A stretch of DNA of 64,000 nt from Ureibacillus sp. FSL W7-1570 (GCF_038593265.1 NZ_CP151979.1:1302001-1366000), one strand, 5' to 3'. Numbered from the stretch's first letter, positions 19,108-29,654 are shown. Notes: generated by a model from the sequence alone, not told the origin. Made by a program: numbers and translations.

Positions 19108-20838
19108 TTATACGTTTGATTTTTGTTTATGGAAGTCTCTTCCATCCGTCACAGCCTCAATATAGCCCGCACGGATGACGAAATCCCCGAAATGTTCCCC
19201 TTCAAGCCGCTCTTTTGCATAATGCGCAAAAATCGGTCTTAAAGTCGCTAATATTTCTTCTTCTCCGATGTTTTCTTTATACATTTTGCTGAGCCGTGTG
19301 CCTTCGAAACTTCCTCCCAAATGCAAGTTGTATTTTCCTGGCCCTTTTCCAATGAATCCAATTTCCGCCATGGCCGCTCTTGAACATCCATTCGGACATC
19401 CTGACATGCGGATGACGATGTCTTGATCATATAAGCCAAATTCCTTCAACATCGGCTCGATTTTTTGGATGAGGGTTGGCAAGTAACGCTCAGACTCCGC
19501 CATGGCCAATCCGCAAGTCGGCAGAGCGACACAAGCGATGGAATTCCGGCGGAGAGCCGAATAGTTTTCGCTTTCCGTCAATTGATATTTATCAATGATT
19601 TGTTGAATGCTTTTCTTCGCTCTTGGACTTACATTGGCAATGATCAAATTTTGGTTTCCGGTAAAGCGGAACTCGCCCTTATGGATTTGCGCGATTTCAC
19701 GAAGGGCGGTTTTTAATGGGTAACCTTCGAAATCCCGGATCCGGCCGTTCTGGATAAATAGGGTGAAGTGATATTTTCCGTCATCCCCTTTCACCCAGCC
19801 GTAACGGTCGCCGGTATGTTCAAAATGGAAGTCGCGCACTTCTTCAAATTCATAACCTAACCGCTTTTCGATTTCTTTTTTCACATTTTCCAAACCAAGG
19901 CGGTCGATTGTATATTTGAAGCGGGCTTGTTTGCGGTCTGAACGATTGCCATAGTCACGCTGTACGGTCATAATTTTTTCGCAGACGTCCACAATTTTAT
20001 CTTTTGGCACAAATCCTACCAATCTCGCCAATTGTGGATATGTTCTCGTATCGCCGTGGGTCATCCCCATTCCGCCGCCGATTGCCACGTTGAAGCCGAC
20101 CAATTCATCGTTTTCGATGATGGCGATCAGACCGATATCTTGTGAGAATACATCCACATCATTGGCAGGCGGTACGGCAATGCCGATTTTGAATTTGCGC
20201 GGCAAGTAAAGGGCACCATAGATTGGTTCCTGCTCTTCCTGTGTATCCACAACCTTCTCGTGATCCAGCCAGATTTCATAATAAGCGTTGGTTCTTGGAA
20301 GGAGATGCTGACTGATTTTCGTTGCATAATCCGATACTTCTTTATGCAATTTTGATTGATATGGATTGGCGTTGCACATCACATTGCGGTTCACGTCGCC
20401 GCACGCGGCAATCGTATCGATCAAAACGCTGTTTAATTCTTTCATATATTTTTTCATATTCCATTTTAAAATGCCGTGGAATTGGATCGTTTGACGGGTC
20501 GTGATTCTTAATGAACCGTTGCCGTATCGATCCGCCAATTCATCCAATTTGATCCATTGGGCAGGTTTCGCGACACCGGCCGGTAAACGTAGACGCACCA
20601 TAAATTGATAGGCGGGTTCCAATTTTTTTCTTTCCCTCTCCACTCTCTCATCACGATCGTCTTGCATGTAGCTTCCGTGGAATTTTAATAATTTATTGTC
20701 CCAATCAGGAATGGCGGCTGATAGTTCATCTTGAAAGGATTCCGCCAATGTTCCGCGCAAATAGTTGCTCGCTTTCTTTACTTCCTCCACATCACTTGGT
20801 TTTCCCTCTTGCGGTGGTAACACAATTTTTTTCGTCAC
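19108..20838 (-). CDS. cysI: Assimilatory sulfite reductase, hemoprotein subunit
   Basis: 576-residue siroheme and [4Fe-4S] subunit that reduces sulfite to sulfide using electrons from CysJ. The four cluster/siroheme cysteines lie in [11 protein letters not shown] and [12 protein letters not shown] near the C-terminus. The N-terminal half shows [19 protein letters not shown] and [15 protein letters not shown]. The start is the GTG at 20838: GGAGGAAAC is eight bases upstream, and TKKIVLPPQ matches the family start. It follows cysJ by 13 bases. It also has the sulfite reductase halves [18 protein letters not shown] and [10 protein letters not shown]. Confidence 0.96.
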   Translation of the reverse strand: MTKKIVLPPQEGKPSDVEEVKKASNYLRGTLAESFQDELSAAIPDWDNKLLKFHGSYMQDDRDERVERERKKLEPAYQFMVRLRLPAGVAKPAQWIKLDELADRYGNGSLRITTRQTIQFHGILKWNMKKYMKELNSVLIDTIAACGDVNRNVMCNANPYQSKLHKEVSDYATKISQHLLPRTNAYYEIWLDHEKVVDTQEEQEPIYGALYLPRKFKIGIAVPPANDVDVFSQDIGLIAIIENDELVGFNVAIGGGMGMTHGDTRTYPQLARLVGFVPKDKIVDVCEKIMTVQRDYGNRSDRKQARFKYTIDRLGLENVKKEIEKRLGYEFEEVRDFHFEHTGDRYGWVKGDDGKYHFTLFIQNGRIRDFEGYPLKTALREIAQIHKGEFRFTGNQNLIIANVSPRAKKSIQQIIDKYQLTESENYSALRRNSIACVALPTCGLAMAESERYLPTLIQKIEPMLKEFGLYDQDIVIRMSGCPNGCSRAAMAEIGFIGKGPGKYNLHLGGSFEGTRLSKMYKENIGEEEILATLRPIFAHYAKERLEGEHFGDFVIRAGYIEAVTDGRDFHKQKSNV

Positions 20839-20851
20839 GTATGTTTCCTCC

Positions 20852-22657
20852 TTAGTAAACATCCCGCTGATAACGTTTTTGTTTCCGTAATTCTTCTAAA
20901 TATTCCCGTGCTTCTTCTTCGGATTTGTTGCCTTGTTCCTGGATGATTTGCACGATGGCTTCCTGCACATCTTTCGCCATTTCTTTGTCTCCGCAGACAT
21001 AAACGGCGGCGCCTTTTTCCAACCATTCATAAAATTCTTTCGCTTTTTTCAGCATTTTATGTTGCACATACACTTTTTCCTCTTGATCCCGGGAAAAAGC
21101 GACGTCCAGTTTCGTAAGCACTCCGGATTTCAACCAACCGAGCCATTCTTTTTGATAGAGGAAATCGGTCATGAAATGTTGATCCCCGAAGAACAGCCAA
21201 TTTTCGCCCAAAGCGCCCCGCTCTTCCCGCTCCTGAACGAAAGCACGGAAAGGAGCGACACCGGTACCTGGTCCAATCATAATGATTGGTGTTTCATCGT
21301 CCGGAAGTTTGAAGTTCGGATTTTTTTGTACATACACTTGTACTTGATCGCCCACATCCAACTGATCGGCGATATATGTTGAGCAAACCCCATGTCTTTC
21401 CCTTCCGTCCACTTCATAACGGACAACGCCGATTGTCACATGGGCTTCATCAGGATATGCCGATAAGCTGCTTGATATGGAGTATTGGCGGGCGGGCATT
21501 TTTCTTAGGCAATTGACGAACGTTTGGGCATCCCATTGGAATGGACCGAATTGGGTTGCAACGTCCAGCAGATCGCGGCCTTCAATGTATTGTTTTAAAG
21601 CTTCCGGGTCTTCAAGTAGAGCATGGAATTTTTCATTCTCTGTAAATTCCGCAAGCTTTCTCATCAACGGTTTGGTCAACAGCGTGATTTCCAATGTATT
21701 CAATAACGCTTCTTCCAAAGAAAGAGTTGATTCATCTACGACAACTTGCTCCCTTGGATCAAATCCTAATGAGGCAATTAACGAATCAACGAGATGTTTA
21801 TTGTTGAACGGTATAATGGCCAGACAATCCCCGGGTTCAAAGACTATTCCTGAATCCTCCAGCGAAAGTTCCAAATGGATTGTTTCCTTGTTGGAACCTC
21901 GCCCGTTCAAGTTGATTTTTTCAATGATTTCCGCATGGAAAGGGTTTTTGCGTGAATACTCCTTCACTTCCTGCAATGTTGTCGCGGCCGCTTCCTGAAT
22001 ATTGGCGGGAGCTGCGGCAGCTTCTCCCAGCAATTTATCTTTTACAGCCTCAAACCATTTTTCTGCCGGTTCCGCATAGTCAAGATCACAGTCCACCCGT
22101 TCCACCAGTCGCTTTGCTCCCAATTTTTCAAGCTGCAAATCGAAATCTTTTCCCGTTTGGCAGAAATATTCATAGCTGGAGTCTCCCAAAGAGAGAACGG
22201 CAAAAGTCACATGATCCAGTTTTGGAGCCCGCTTTCCGTGCAAAAAGTTGTGGAAGGAAATCGCATTATCAGGCGGCTCCCCTTCGCCATGGGTACTTGC
22301 CACAATGAGCAAATATTGAACTTTTTTCAATGCGTTTGTTTTAAAATCGCTCATTGAAGAAACCGTGACATCAAGGCCCAATTGCTGCAGCTGGTTGCCA
22401 TATTTTTCAGCGAGTTTTTGTGCATTCCCTGTTTGACTGGCATAAAGAATCGTTACATGTTTTTTTGCCGGTGACGGTGACTGTACAACGGATGGTGATG
22501 CTATTTTTTCCACAGGAGCATCGATAACGGCAATGCCCGTTGTTGCAGTTAAATATCCAGTAAGCCAAATTTTTTGCTGTGGTGTCAATGTTGGCAATAA
22601 TTCATTCAACTGCTTCACTTGTTTTTCATTAAAAGGACTATTGATGACTTCTAACAC
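20852..22657 (-). CDS. cysJ: Assimilatory sulfite reductase, flavoprotein subunit
   Basis: About 601 residues. The N-terminal flavodoxin domain ([18 protein letters not shown], about residues 70-215; [12 protein letters not shown]) binds FMN. A FAD-binding connecting domain follows with ARQYSISSS, then an NADPH domain with [13 protein letters not shown] and [13 protein letters not shown]. It passes electrons from NADPH to CysI. I prefer the GTG at 22657 (GAGG six bases upstream; gives MLEVINSPF) over the GTG at 22666, which overlaps the site. It is downstream of yezD, sirB and cobA on the same strand. Confidence 0.95.
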   Translation of the reverse strand: MLEVINSPFNEKQVKQLNELLPTLTPQQKIWLTGYLTATTGIAVIDAPVEKIASPSVVQSPSPAKKHVTILYASQTGNAQKLAEKYGNQLQQLGLDVTVSSMSDFKTNALKKVQYLLIVASTHGEGEPPDNAISFHNFLHGKRAPKLDHVTFAVLSLGDSSYEYFCQTGKDFDLQLEKLGAKRLVERVDCDLDYAEPAEKWFEAVKDKLLGEAAAAPANIQEAAATTLQEVKEYSRKNPFHAEIIEKINLNGRGSNKETIHLELSLEDSGIVFEPGDCLAIIPFNNKHLVDSLIASLGFDPREQVVVDESTLSLEEALLNTLEITLLTKPLMRKLAEFTENEKFHALLEDPEALKQYIEGRDLLDVATQFGPFQWDAQTFVNCLRKMPARQYSISSSLSAYPDEAHVTIGVVRYEVDGRERHGVCSTYIADQLDVGDQVQVYVQKNPNFKLPDDETPIIMIGPGTGVAPFRAFVQEREERGALGENWLFFGDQHFMTDFLYQKEWLGWLKSGVLTKLDVAFSRDQEEKVYVQHKMLKKAKEFYEWLEKGAAVYVCGDKEMAKDVQEAIVQIIQEQGNKSEEEAREYLEELRKQKRYQRDVY

Positions 22658-22688
22658 ACTACACACCTCTGCGAATAAATGATTTTCT

Positions 22689-22835
22689 TTACTTTAATCG
22701 GATCTTTTCGTTTTTTTCGATTTGAATAATAAAATTGTCCTGCACAACTAAAGTGATGGAGCCATAACTCATTGTGCTAAGCATTTTTTTCAAGCTTTCC
22801 ACCGCTTTTTCAAAATTTTGCTGTTTTTTATCCAT
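22689..22835 (-). CDS. yezD: YezD family small protein (DUF2292)
   Basis: 48-residue DUF2292/YezD protein: KAVESLKKMLSTMSYGSITLVVQDNFIIQIEKNEKIRL. This family is commonly found with sulfur assimilation genes; its mechanism is unknown. The start at 22835 has GGGGAGTG at good spacing and lies one base past the sirB stop codon, suggesting translational coupling. A longer reading from 22883 would overlap sirB by 47 bases and is less likely. Confidence 0.85.
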   Translation of the reverse strand: MDKKQQNFEKAVESLKKMLSTMSYGSITLVVQDNFIIQIEKNEKIRLK

Positions 22836-22836
22836 T

Positions 22837-23586
22837 TCAATCACTCCCCACAAATGAATATAACGATTCTTCAATTCTCTCAATCAATACTTGGCGTACG
22901 TTTTCGTCATACCCTAAACAGCCGCATAACACAACTTGCTCAGAAAACCCTTGTTGTGCAACCTTTTTCTGGATACTTAATTTCAACAACCCGGTAAACA
23001 GCAAATACGGGATGATATACACCCGATTTTCGCTTTCACTTAATGTCAGTATTTTTTCATCGAAGGATGTGCCGTTGCCATACAGAAAGCAAGTATCAAC
23101 TTTGGCGTAATCGTATGTTCGTTGAAGGAGCTTGGCAATGCGCCCTAAATCCCTTTGTACGCTTGGATCGCTGCTTCCTCGTCCAATCAATAAAATGTCG
23201 GTTTCATTTGGAATCATTGGTCCTTGTTCCAACACCCGATTGTGCAGACTGTGAATCAGCTTTTCATGAACTCCAAGCGGTTCTCCGATTGAGAATGTAA
23301 CATTAGGGAATAATGCTTTGGCTTTTTCAATTTCCTGCGGGATATCGACTTTAATATGATTTGCCGAAAGCAATAAAATTGGGATGACTGCAATGCTTGT
23401 GGCACCTTTTGAAACACAAAGCTCAACCCCTTGCAGAATGGATGGTTCAGCCAGTTCCAAAAAACAATGTTCCTGGATTTCCACATTGAAATGGGGCTTC
23501 ACGGATTCAATGAACCGGATCGCCTCCCAGTTTCCTTCTTTTACCCGGCTGCCGTGAGCCACATACAACAATGCCTGCAATTTCAT
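22837..23586 (-). CDS. sirB: Sirohydrochlorin ferrochelatase
   Basis: 249-residue CbiX/SirB chelatase that inserts iron into sirohydrochlorin to make siroheme, the CysI cofactor. The active-site His is in LYVAHGSR (about residue 10), a second in IPILLLSANHIKVDIPQE (about residue 85). Two repeated CbiX-type halves are visible (second half LLIGRGSSDPSVQRDL). Length suits the long, two-domain SirB form. ATG after CGGAGGGATGA. It follows cobA by 12 bases. A separate cobalt chelatase role is possible, but the neighbours favour iron. Confidence 0.92.
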   Translation of the reverse strand: MKLQALLYVAHGSRVKEGNWEAIRFIESVKPHFNVEIQEHCFLELAEPSILQGVELCVSKGATSIAVIPILLLSANHIKVDIPQEIEKAKALFPNVTFSIGEPLGVHEKLIHSLHNRVLEQGPMIPNETDILLIGRGSSDPSVQRDLGRIAKLLQRTYDYAKVDTCFLYGNGTSFDEKILTLSESENRVYIIPYLLFTGLLKLSIQKKVAQQGFSEQVVLCGCLGYDENVRQVLIERIEESLYSFVGSD

Positions 23587-23598
23587 CCCTCCGTTTGA

Positions 23599-24366
23599 TT
23601 ACACCGTCTCCCGCAAAGCCTGCTGATATTGTTCAAACCATGCAATTTTTTCACGCATTTTTACCACTTCCCCCACAATGATCATTGCGGGATTTTGGAT
23701 TTTTTCTTTTTCAGCTATCTCTACAATCGTCTCTAAAGTACCGGTCACCACTCTTTGATGGTTGGTAGTGCCCCATTCGATTAAAGCGATAGGAGTGGTC
23801 GGATTTCGCTTATATTTCATTAATTGTTCCGTAATATATGGCAAATTCCCAACTCCCATATAAATCGCCAACGTATCTACGGATTCCGCCAACCCCTTCC
23901 AATTGATCCCTTCGTCTTTCCCCTCTTTCAAATGACCGGTGATGATGGCGAAACTGGAGCCCAGTTCCCGATGGGTGACGGGAATCCCTGCATAGGCGGG
24001 TGCAGCAATTCCGGAAGTGATGCCCGGCACAATTTCAAAAGGAATGCCTGCATCCCTCAATACTTCCGCTTCTTCCGCCCCACGGCCAAAGACGAAAGGA
24101 TCGCCGCCTTTTAATCTTGTTACAATTTTTCCTTTTCTTGCATGCTGCACCAGTAATTTGTTAATTCTTTCTTGGATCACATGATGCAATTTTGGTAATT
24201 TTCCTACAAAAATAAGTTCAGCACTTGGTTTTGCATAAGAGAGCAACTCTTTTGATACGAGGCGATCATATAAAATGACATCCGCCTGTTGAATACATTT
24301 CAGTCCTTTGACCGTAATCAAATCCACGCTTCCAGGACCAGCCCCTACGATATATACTTTTCCCAT
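23599..24366 (-). CDS. cobA: Uroporphyrinogen-III C-methyltransferase
   Basis: 255-residue SUMT that methylates uroporphyrinogen III twice to precorrin-2, the first siroheme step. Motifs: VYIVGAGPGSVDLITVKG, ILYDRLVSKELL, RLKGGDPFVFGRGAEEAE, VPGITSGIAAPAYAGIPVTHR and MGVGNL. It is single-domain, not fused to the CysG dehydrogenase/chelatase. The start at 24366 follows GAGGGAATAAA; the upstream ATG at 24381 lacks a site. It is first in the cobA-sirB-yezD-cysJ-cysI run. Confidence 0.94.
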   Translation of the reverse strand: MGKVYIVGAGPGSVDLITVKGLKCIQQADVILYDRLVSKELLSYAKPSAELIFVGKLPKLHHVIQERINKLLVQHARKGKIVTRLKGGDPFVFGRGAEEAEVLRDAGIPFEIVPGITSGIAAPAYAGIPVTHRELGSSFAIITGHLKEGKDEGINWKGLAESVDTLAIYMGVGNLPYITEQLMKYKRNPTTPIALIEWGTTNHQRVVTGTLETIVEIAEKEKIQNPAMIIVGEVVKMREKIAWFEQYQQALRETV

Positions 24367-24457
24367 TTTATTCCCTCGCATTTTATATTAATCTTTCAGC
24401 CAATATAAACTAAAACATTGAATTCTTATTGGTAAACTTAGTATTTGTGTTTTTTAT

Positions 24458-24487
24458 ATATTACGAAAAGATTCCCTGTTTTTTCAA
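24458..24487 (-). promoter_or_regulatory. Candidate proximal promoter of cobA
   Basis: On the minus strand: TTGAAA (24482-24487), 18-base spacer, TAATAT (24458-24463). This would give a leader of about 85 bases before cobA. Confidence 0.55.
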
Positions 24488-24599
24488 TACCTTTTTGTAA
24501 AAAAAAGAAAATTAATAAAATTTGATTACATTCGTTAATTCTGAATTGTTACCGGAGCCACACCATGCCGTTTTCTCAGTGCACAACCCCTTTGCAGCA

Positions 24600-24710
24600 G
24601 AAAAGGCCGCAATATTCCTCTACATTCAACGAATGTTTCATCTGGAATATTACGGCCTCTAGTTTGTCTAGTCAGCACTTCAAATTCTTAGTAATTTGAT
24701 ATAAATAATA
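24600..24710 (-). ncRNA. Structured leader or small RNA upstream of cobA
   Basis: A transcript starting about 24698 would contain a small stem CAAATT/AATTTG and then a strong hairpin: arms 24604-24618 and 24644-24658 pair over 15 bases with one G-U, with an inner ACATTC/GAATGT stem, followed by TTTTC on the minus strand. The leuS terminator lies separately at 24776-24822, so this hairpin belongs to another transcript. It is either a terminator in the cobA-cysI leader or the end of a short RNA. It does not match the S-box, T-box, TPP or cobalamin patterns I know. Confidence 0.45.
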
Positions 24711-24733
24711 AGTTTGATAATGTCATAAGTCAA
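24705..24733 (-). promoter_or_regulatory. Strong sigma-A promoter, distal to cobA
   Basis: On the minus strand: TTGACT (24728-24733), exact 17-base spacer, TATTAT (24705-24710). It lies about 340 bases before cobA and just before the structured hairpin. Confidence 0.7.
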
Positions 24734-24775
24734 TAGAATTTTTCATAAAACTGATAATTTAGTAAGAATTCATGA

Positions 24776-24822
24776 AAAATAAAACATGACTCGAAAAGTA
24801 TGGCACCTTTCGAGTCATGTTC
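24776..24822 (-). terminator. leuS terminator
   Basis: On the minus strand ACATGACTCGAAA pairs with the TTTCGAGTCATGT region around GGTGCCATAC, followed by TTTATTTTTC. It begins a few bases after the leuS stop codon. Confidence 0.9.
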
Positions 24823-24824
24823 AA

Positions 24825-27239
24825 TTATTTGACAACAATATTCACAAGTTTTCCTGGAATCACAATCACTTTTACAATTTCTTTCCCATCAATATGCTCT
24901 TTTACTCTTTCATCTTCTTTTGCCACTTGCTCCAATTGTTCTTTTGCAGCATCTTTTGGCACTGTTACTTTTGAACGCACTTTACCGTTGACTTGAACAA
25001 CGACTTCCACTTCATCATCAACCAGTTTCGCTTCATCGTATGTTGGCCAAGGTTCATATGTAATGGTCTCATTATGACCTAAAATTGACCAAAGCTCTTC
25101 ACCGAAATGCGGTGTGATTGGATAAAGCATTTTTACAAAGCCTTCCGCATATTCTTTTGGAACCACTTCGACTTTGTAACATTCATTGATGAACACCATC
25201 AATTGGGAAATGGCTGTATTGAAGTGCAAGTGATCGAAGTCTTCCGTCACTTTTTTCACCGTTTGATGGTATACTTTTTCCAATGTTTTATCATCGGATT
25301 CCTGGATTTTATTAGAAAGTTTTCCATCCTCCGCAACAAATAGTCTCCATACGCGCTCCAAGAAGCGTCTCGCCCCATCAAGGCCTTTCGTTGACCACGC
25401 AACCGAAGCATCAAGAGGTCCCATGAACATTTCATATAAACGCAATGTATCCGCACCATGGCTTCGTACAATATCGTCCGGATTTACCACATTACCTCTT
25501 GATTTGGACATTTTTTCGTTGTTTTCACCTAAAATCATGCCTTGGTTGAACAATTTTTGGAATGGTTCTTTTGTTGGCACCACCCCAAGGTCATATAAGA
25601 ATTTATGCCAGAAGCGGGCATATAACAAGTGAAGAACGGCATGTTCCGCCCCGCCAATGTAAATATCCACCGGCAACCAGCGTTTCAGCAATTCTTCGTC
25701 CGCAAGTTTTTCTTTGTTGTGCGGATCGATATATCTTAAGAAATACCAGCTGGAGCCTGCCCACTGAGGCATTGTGTTGGTTTCCCGGCGGCCGCGTTTT
25801 CCTGTTTTCGGATCGACCACATTCACCCACTCTTCGATGTTGGCAAGAGGGGATTCCCCAGTTCCGCTCGGACGGATATCTTTTGCTTTCGGCAATCTTA
25901 GCGGCAATTCTTCCTCTGGTACCGTTGTCATCGTACCATCTTCCCAGTGGATGACTGGAATTGGTTCACCCCAATAACGTTGGCGGCTGAATAACCAGTC
26001 TCGAAGACGGTAAGAAACTTTTTTCTCACCTACGCCTTTTTCTTCCAACCATTCAATGGCTTTCTTAATCGCCTCTTCTTTTCCTAAACCGTTCAAGAAA
26101 TCGGAATTGATGTGTGGCCCATCTCCTGTAAATGCTTCCTGTTCAATATTTCCGCCTTCCAAAACAGGAATGATCGGCAAATTGAATTTTTTCGCAAATT
26201 CATAGTCGCGTTGGTCATGAGCAGGAACCGCCATGATGGCACCAGTTCCGTATGAAGCGAGCACATAGTCGGCAATCCAAATCGGAATGGCTTTTCCATT
26301 TACAGGATTGATTGCATACGCACCAGTGAATACACCTGTTTTTTCTTTCGCCAAGTCTGTACGTTCCAAATCGGATTTTGTTTGAACTTGCGCAAGATAA
26401 GCTTCCACTTGTTCCTTTTGTTCAGGAGTTGTGATTTCATTTACCAATTCATGCTCCGGTGCAAGAACGCAGTAAGTTGCTCCGAAAAGGGTATCCGGAC
26501 GGGTTGTGAACACGCGGAATGTTTTCTCCGTCCCTTGCACTGTAAATGTAACTTCGGCACCTTCCGAACGGCCAATCCAATTTCGTTGCATTTCTTTGAT
26601 GCTTTCAGGCCAATCGAGTTCATCCAAATCTTCCAATAAACGGTCTGCATAGGCCGTTATTCTCAACATCCATTGTTTCATCGGTTTGCGGATGACAGGA
26701 TGACCGCCGCGTTCGGATTTACCGTCGATCACTTCTTCGTTGGCAAGCACGGTACCGAGGGCCGGACACCAGTTCACAGGCACTTCGTCAATATACGCTA
26801 AACCATGTTTATATAATTGGATGAAAATCCATTGAGTCCATTTGTAATATTCCGGATCCGTTGTATTGATTTCCCGATCCCAGTCATATGAAAAACCAAG
26901 TTCCTGAATTTGTCTTTTAAATGTCGCAATATTTTTTGCCGTGAATTCTGCAGGGTCGTTTCCTGTATCCAACGCATATTGTTCGGCTGGAAGACCGAAT
27001 GCATCCCATCCCATTGGATGAAGCACATCGTAGCCTTGCATGCGTTTAAAGCGGGATAATATATCCGTTGCCGTATAACCTTCCGGGTGTCCCACATGAA
27101 GACCTGCTCCTGACGGATAAGGGAACATATCCAATGCATAAAATTTCGGTTTTGAATCATCGTTTAATGTTTTAAACGTTTTATTTTTCGCCCAATATTC
27201 CTGCCATTTTTTCTCAATCTCTCGATGATTGTAAGTCAT
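24825..27239 (-). CDS. leuS: Leucyl-tRNA synthetase
   Basis: 804-residue class I synthetase charging tRNA-Leu. The HIGH-type motif lies in [18 protein letters not shown] (about residue 40). A CP1 editing domain follows with [12 protein letters not shown] and [20 protein letters not shown] is in [17 protein letters not shown], and the C-terminal anticodon-binding region ends with [17 protein letters not shown] at 27239 with AAGGAGG. Length matches B. subtilis LeuS. A leucine T-box precedes it, so expression should rise when tRNA-Leu is uncharged. Confidence 0.97.
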   Translation of the reverse strand: MTYNHREIEKKWQEYWAKNKTFKTLNDDSKPKFYALDMFPYPSGAGLHVGHPEGYTATDILSRFKRMQGYDVLHPMGWDAFGLPAEQYALDTGNDPAEFTAKNIATFKRQIQELGFSYDWDREINTTDPEYYKWTQWIFIQLYKHGLAYIDEVPVNWCPALGTVLANEEVIDGKSERGGHPVIRKPMKQWMLRITAYADRLLEDLDELDWPESIKEMQRNWIGRSEGAEVTFTVQGTEKTFRVFTTRPDTLFGATYCVLAPEHELVNEITTPEQKEQVEAYLAQVQTKSDLERTDLAKEKTGVFTGAYAINPVNGKAIPIWIADYVLASYGTGAIMAVPAHDQRDYEFAKKFNLPIIPVLEGGNIEQEAFTGDGPHINSDFLNGLGKEEAIKKAIEWLEEKGVGEKKVSYRLRDWLFSRQRYWGEPIPVIHWEDGTMTTVPEEELPLRLPKAKDIRPSGTGESPLANIEEWVNVVDPKTGKRGRRETNTMPQWAGSSWYFLRYIDPHNKEKLADEELLKRWLPVDIYIGGAEHAVLHLLYARFWHKFLYDLGVVPTKEPFQKLFNQGMILGENNEKMSKSRGNVVNPDDIVRSHGADTLRLYEMFMGPLDASVAWSTKGLDGARRFLERVWRLFVAEDGKLSNKIQESDDKTLEKVYHQTVKKVTEDFDHLHFNTAISQLMVFINECYKVEVVPKEYAEGFVKMLYPITPHFGEELWSILGHNETITYEPWPTYDEAKLVDDEVEVVVQVNGKVRSKVTVPKDAAKEQLEQVAKEDERVKEHIDGKEIVKVIVIPGKLVNIVVK

Positions 27240-27344
27240 GGGTATATCCTCCTTGATTTAATGTATTGCTGCCTTTTTTGATAAAAATGAATTTTGTATT
27301 ACCAGATTATCCTAAAAAGTGCCAGAATTAACGGAATATTTGAA

Positions 27345-27612
27345 AAATAAAAAAACTCGCCCCAACCCGAAGAGAAGGGACGAGAGTTTTCACTCCCGCG
27401 GTACCACCCAAATTAGTGACACATGCACTCAGCTCATAACCTTAACGCGGTGAACGGTTTTAACTACTTGCTTCGCTAAAACAGACTCAAAGGCGAGTTC
27501 GATCCGTCCGCTTACTAGCTTCCACCGACCGCTAGCTCTCTGCAAAGCTTCAGAATCTACTATTCCTTCTCCTAGTCGGACATATTTTCAATGTATACAT
27601 TTTAATGGAAAT
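27345..27612 (-). promoter_or_regulatory. Leucine T-box riboswitch of leuS
   Basis: The minus strand carries the T-box sequence GGGTGGTACCGCG and a terminator (CTCGTCCC / GGGGCGAG, then TTTTTTTATTTTTC at about 27345-27365). Stem I includes AGTA-type sequence and GATCGAACTCGCC, where CTC fits a leucine specifier codon. Binding of uncharged tRNA-Leu is expected to favour the antiterminator. The 27240-27344 remainder holds the ribosome binding site and no gene. Confidence 0.92.
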
Positions 27613-27618
27613 ATTAAA

Positions 27619-27647
27619 AATATACAAGTCCTATTGTAGTATGACAA
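27619..27647 (-). promoter_or_regulatory. Sigma-A promoter of leuS T-box leader
   Basis: On the minus strand: TTGTCA (27642-27647), 17-base spacer, TATATT (27619-27624), placed correctly for the T-box transcript start. Confidence 0.75.
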
Positions 27648-27724
27648 TGCCGGACCAATAAACATTTTAGACTAAATTTTTCTTTACCGCCAGTCTCCCC
27701 ACCATCTTTTTCTAAGTCCACACA

Positions 27725-27949
27725 TCATTCTGTATTTCTCCTCCTGATTTCCTTCAGCAAATTGGAAACGATCCGGACAATGAAAATGACTGCCCCTATC
27801 AATCCGATGACGCTGAATGCAAAAAACAAAGAATGTTTAAAAAAGCCAAAAATCATGCTGAAAATATAGAGCACAAAGAAAAGGATGAATCCAATAAAAT
27901 TTTTGCCTCCAATAATTTGTAAGATCAATTGGAATACTCCTTTTGCCAT
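27725..27949 (-). CDS. Small membrane protein of unknown function
   Basis: 74 residues with two strongly hydrophobic segments (about residues 18-37 and 42-60) and a basic C-terminus (KEIRRRNTE). No family recognised. ATG at 27949 with AGGAAG seven bases upstream supports translation. It stands alone between the leuS T-box and divergent ytqA. Confidence 0.6.
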   Translation of the reverse strand: MAKGVFQLILQIIGGKNFIGFILFFVLYIFSMIFGFFKHSLFFAFSVIGLIGAVIFIVRIVSNLLKEIRRRNTE

Positions 27950-28119
27950 TTTTACTTCCTATTATATCCAATATTGTGATAATTATTATAAATTACACGG
28001 TATGACTAATCAGATTACATCACAGATTTTTCAGTGTTATAATGTGTTATGGTATTCCACGCAATTTTACGGTTTGAGCAACTATAGCTTTCGGTGAATA
28101 CCAGTAAGGAGTGAAACCA

Positions 28120-29076
28120 TTGACAGAACAACAATTTCCATTCCCTTCCGACGGGAAACGTTATTATACATGGAATCGCTATTTGCGGGACGTGTTCGGA
28201 CAAAAAGTATATAAAGTTGCGTTGGATGCAGGTTTCGACTGTCCGAATCGGGACGGCACCGTCGCCTTTGGCGGCTGCACTTTCTGCAGCGCGGCCGGCA
28301 GCGGGGATTTCGCCGGCGACCGGGTGGATCCGATTCCTGTTCAATTCGAAAAAATTAAAGCGAAAATGCAAAATAAATGGAAAGACGGTAAAACAATGGC
28401 CTATTTCCAGGCTTTCACTAATACCCATGCTCCGCTTCCGGTCATCAAAGAAAAATTTGAAGCGGCCCTGAATTGCGAAGGGGTCATCGGTTTGAGCATC
28501 GCCACCCGCCCCGATTGCCTGCCGGATGATGTTGTGGAATATTTGGCAGAACTGAATGAAAGAACTTTTTTATGGGTAGAGCTTGGCTTGCAGACGGTCC
28601 ACGAAAGAACGGCCAACTTAATCAACCGCGCCCATGATTATCAAACATATGTTGAAGGGGTGGAAAAACTCCGCAAACATAACATTCGCGTTTGTACCCA
28701 CATTATCAACGGCCTGCCGCTCGAGGATTACGATATGATGATGAAAACCGCACGGGAAGTGGCAAAATTGGATGTGCAGGGCATCAAAATCCATCTATTG
28801 CATCTGTTAAAAGGCACGCCGATGGTCAAACAGTACGAAAAGGGCATGTTGCGTTTCCTTGAACGGGATGAATATATCAAACTTGTGGCAGATCAATTGG
28901 AAATTCTTCCTCCAAATATGGTGGTCCACCGCATTACCGGCGATGGTCCGATCGAATTGATGATTGGTCCGATGTGGAGCGTCAATAAATGGGAAGTGTT
29001 GAACGGCATCGATGCGGAATTGGAGCGGAGAAATTCCTGGCAAGGAAAATATTATCAAGCGGAAGTGAACGGATAA
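28120..29076 (+). CDS. ytqA: TIGR01212 family radical SAM protein YtqA
   Basis: About 318-residue radical SAM enzyme. The [4Fe-4S] cysteines are in DCPNRDGTVAFGGCTFCS, an extended C-x(8-9)-CxxC spacing typical of this family. LGLQTVHERT and GIKIHLLHLLKGT follow. The family is related to Elp3-like enzymes; the substrate is not established, though the neighbouring YtqB methyltransferase suggests an RNA role. The TTG at 28120 is the likely start: AAGGAG lies eight bases upstream, whereas the GTG at 28111 overlaps the site. The stop codon overlaps the ytqB start codon. Confidence 0.9.
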   Translation: MTEQQFPFPSDGKRYYTWNRYLRDVFGQKVYKVALDAGFDCPNRDGTVAFGGCTFCSAAGSGDFAGDRVDPIPVQFEKIKAKMQNKWKDGKTMAYFQAFTNTHAPLPVIKEKFEAALNCEGVIGLSIATRPDCLPDDVVEYLAELNERTFLWVELGLQTVHERTANLINRAHDYQTYVEGVEKLRKHNIRVCTHIINGLPLEDYDMMMKTAREVAKLDVQGIKIHLLHLLKGTPMVKQYEKGMLRFLERDEYIKLVADQLEILPPNMVVHRITGDGPIELMIGPMWSVNKWEVLNGIDAELERRNSWQGKYYQAEVNG

Positions 29077-29654
29077 TGCTGGAGCGGGTATTGCCTTACG
29101 CAAAAACATTGCTTTCCTCGGTGATCACTGAAGGGGATACCGCCGTTGATGCCACTGCGGGAAATGGCCATGACACGCTGTTTCTTGCACAACTGGTGGG
29201 GGATTCCGGTGCCGTTTATGCCTTTGATATCCAGCAGCAAGCCGTGGATGCAACCATCGGGCGTTTAAAAGAGCATGGACTGGAAAAAAGGGCTCACGTC
29301 ATTTTAGATGGACATGAACATCTTTCCAAATATGTGCATGGAGAAGTGGCCGGAGCCATTTTCAATTTGGGCTATTTGCCAGGAGGAAATCATGACATCA
29401 TCACCAAAGGGGAAACAACCATCTCCGCCATTCAGCAGCTGCTTTCGAAATTAAAAATCGGCGGCATCATCGTTTTGGTGATTTATCACGGACATGAAGG
29501 CGGAAAAGAAGAAAGGGATGCGGTCATCGAGTATGTGAGTCAGCTGCCTCAAAAATATGTTCACGTACTCCGCTATGAATTTATTAATCAAAAAAACGAT
29601 CCTCCATTTCTCATCGCTTTGGAAAAAATGAAAAAACTGCCGGACCCTGAATAA
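29076..29654 (+). CDS. ytqB: Class I SAM-dependent methyltransferase YtqB
   Basis: 192-residue Rossmann methyltransferase (putative rRNA or tRNA methylase family). SAM motif VDATAGNGHDTLFLA (about residue 25), AFDIQQQAVDAT, then FNLGYLPGGNHDI, which serves as the NPPY-like catalytic segment in this family, and VIYHGHEGG. ATG overlaps the ytqA stop codon by one base (TAATG), so the two are translationally coupled. A terminator overlaps its 3' end. Confidence 0.9.
   Translation: MLERVLPYAKTLLSSVITEGDTAVDATAGNGHDTLFLAQLVGDSGAVYAFDIQQQAVDATIGRLKEHGLEKRAHVILDGHEHLSKYVHGEVAGAIFNLGYLPGGNHDIITKGETTISAIQQLLSKLKIGGIIVLVIYHGHEGGKEERDAVIEYVSQLPQKYVHVLRYEFINQKNDPPFLIALEKMKKLPDPE

Noticed and set aside
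21477-22308. Plus-strand frames of 118-173 codons opposite cysJ
   Set aside because: They are antisense to conserved flavoprotein sequence, with no initiation signals.
24540-24600. TPP or S-box riboswitch in the cobA leader
   Set aside because: Only isolated short matches (GGGG...CTGAGA) occur; the rest of either aptamer consensus is absent.
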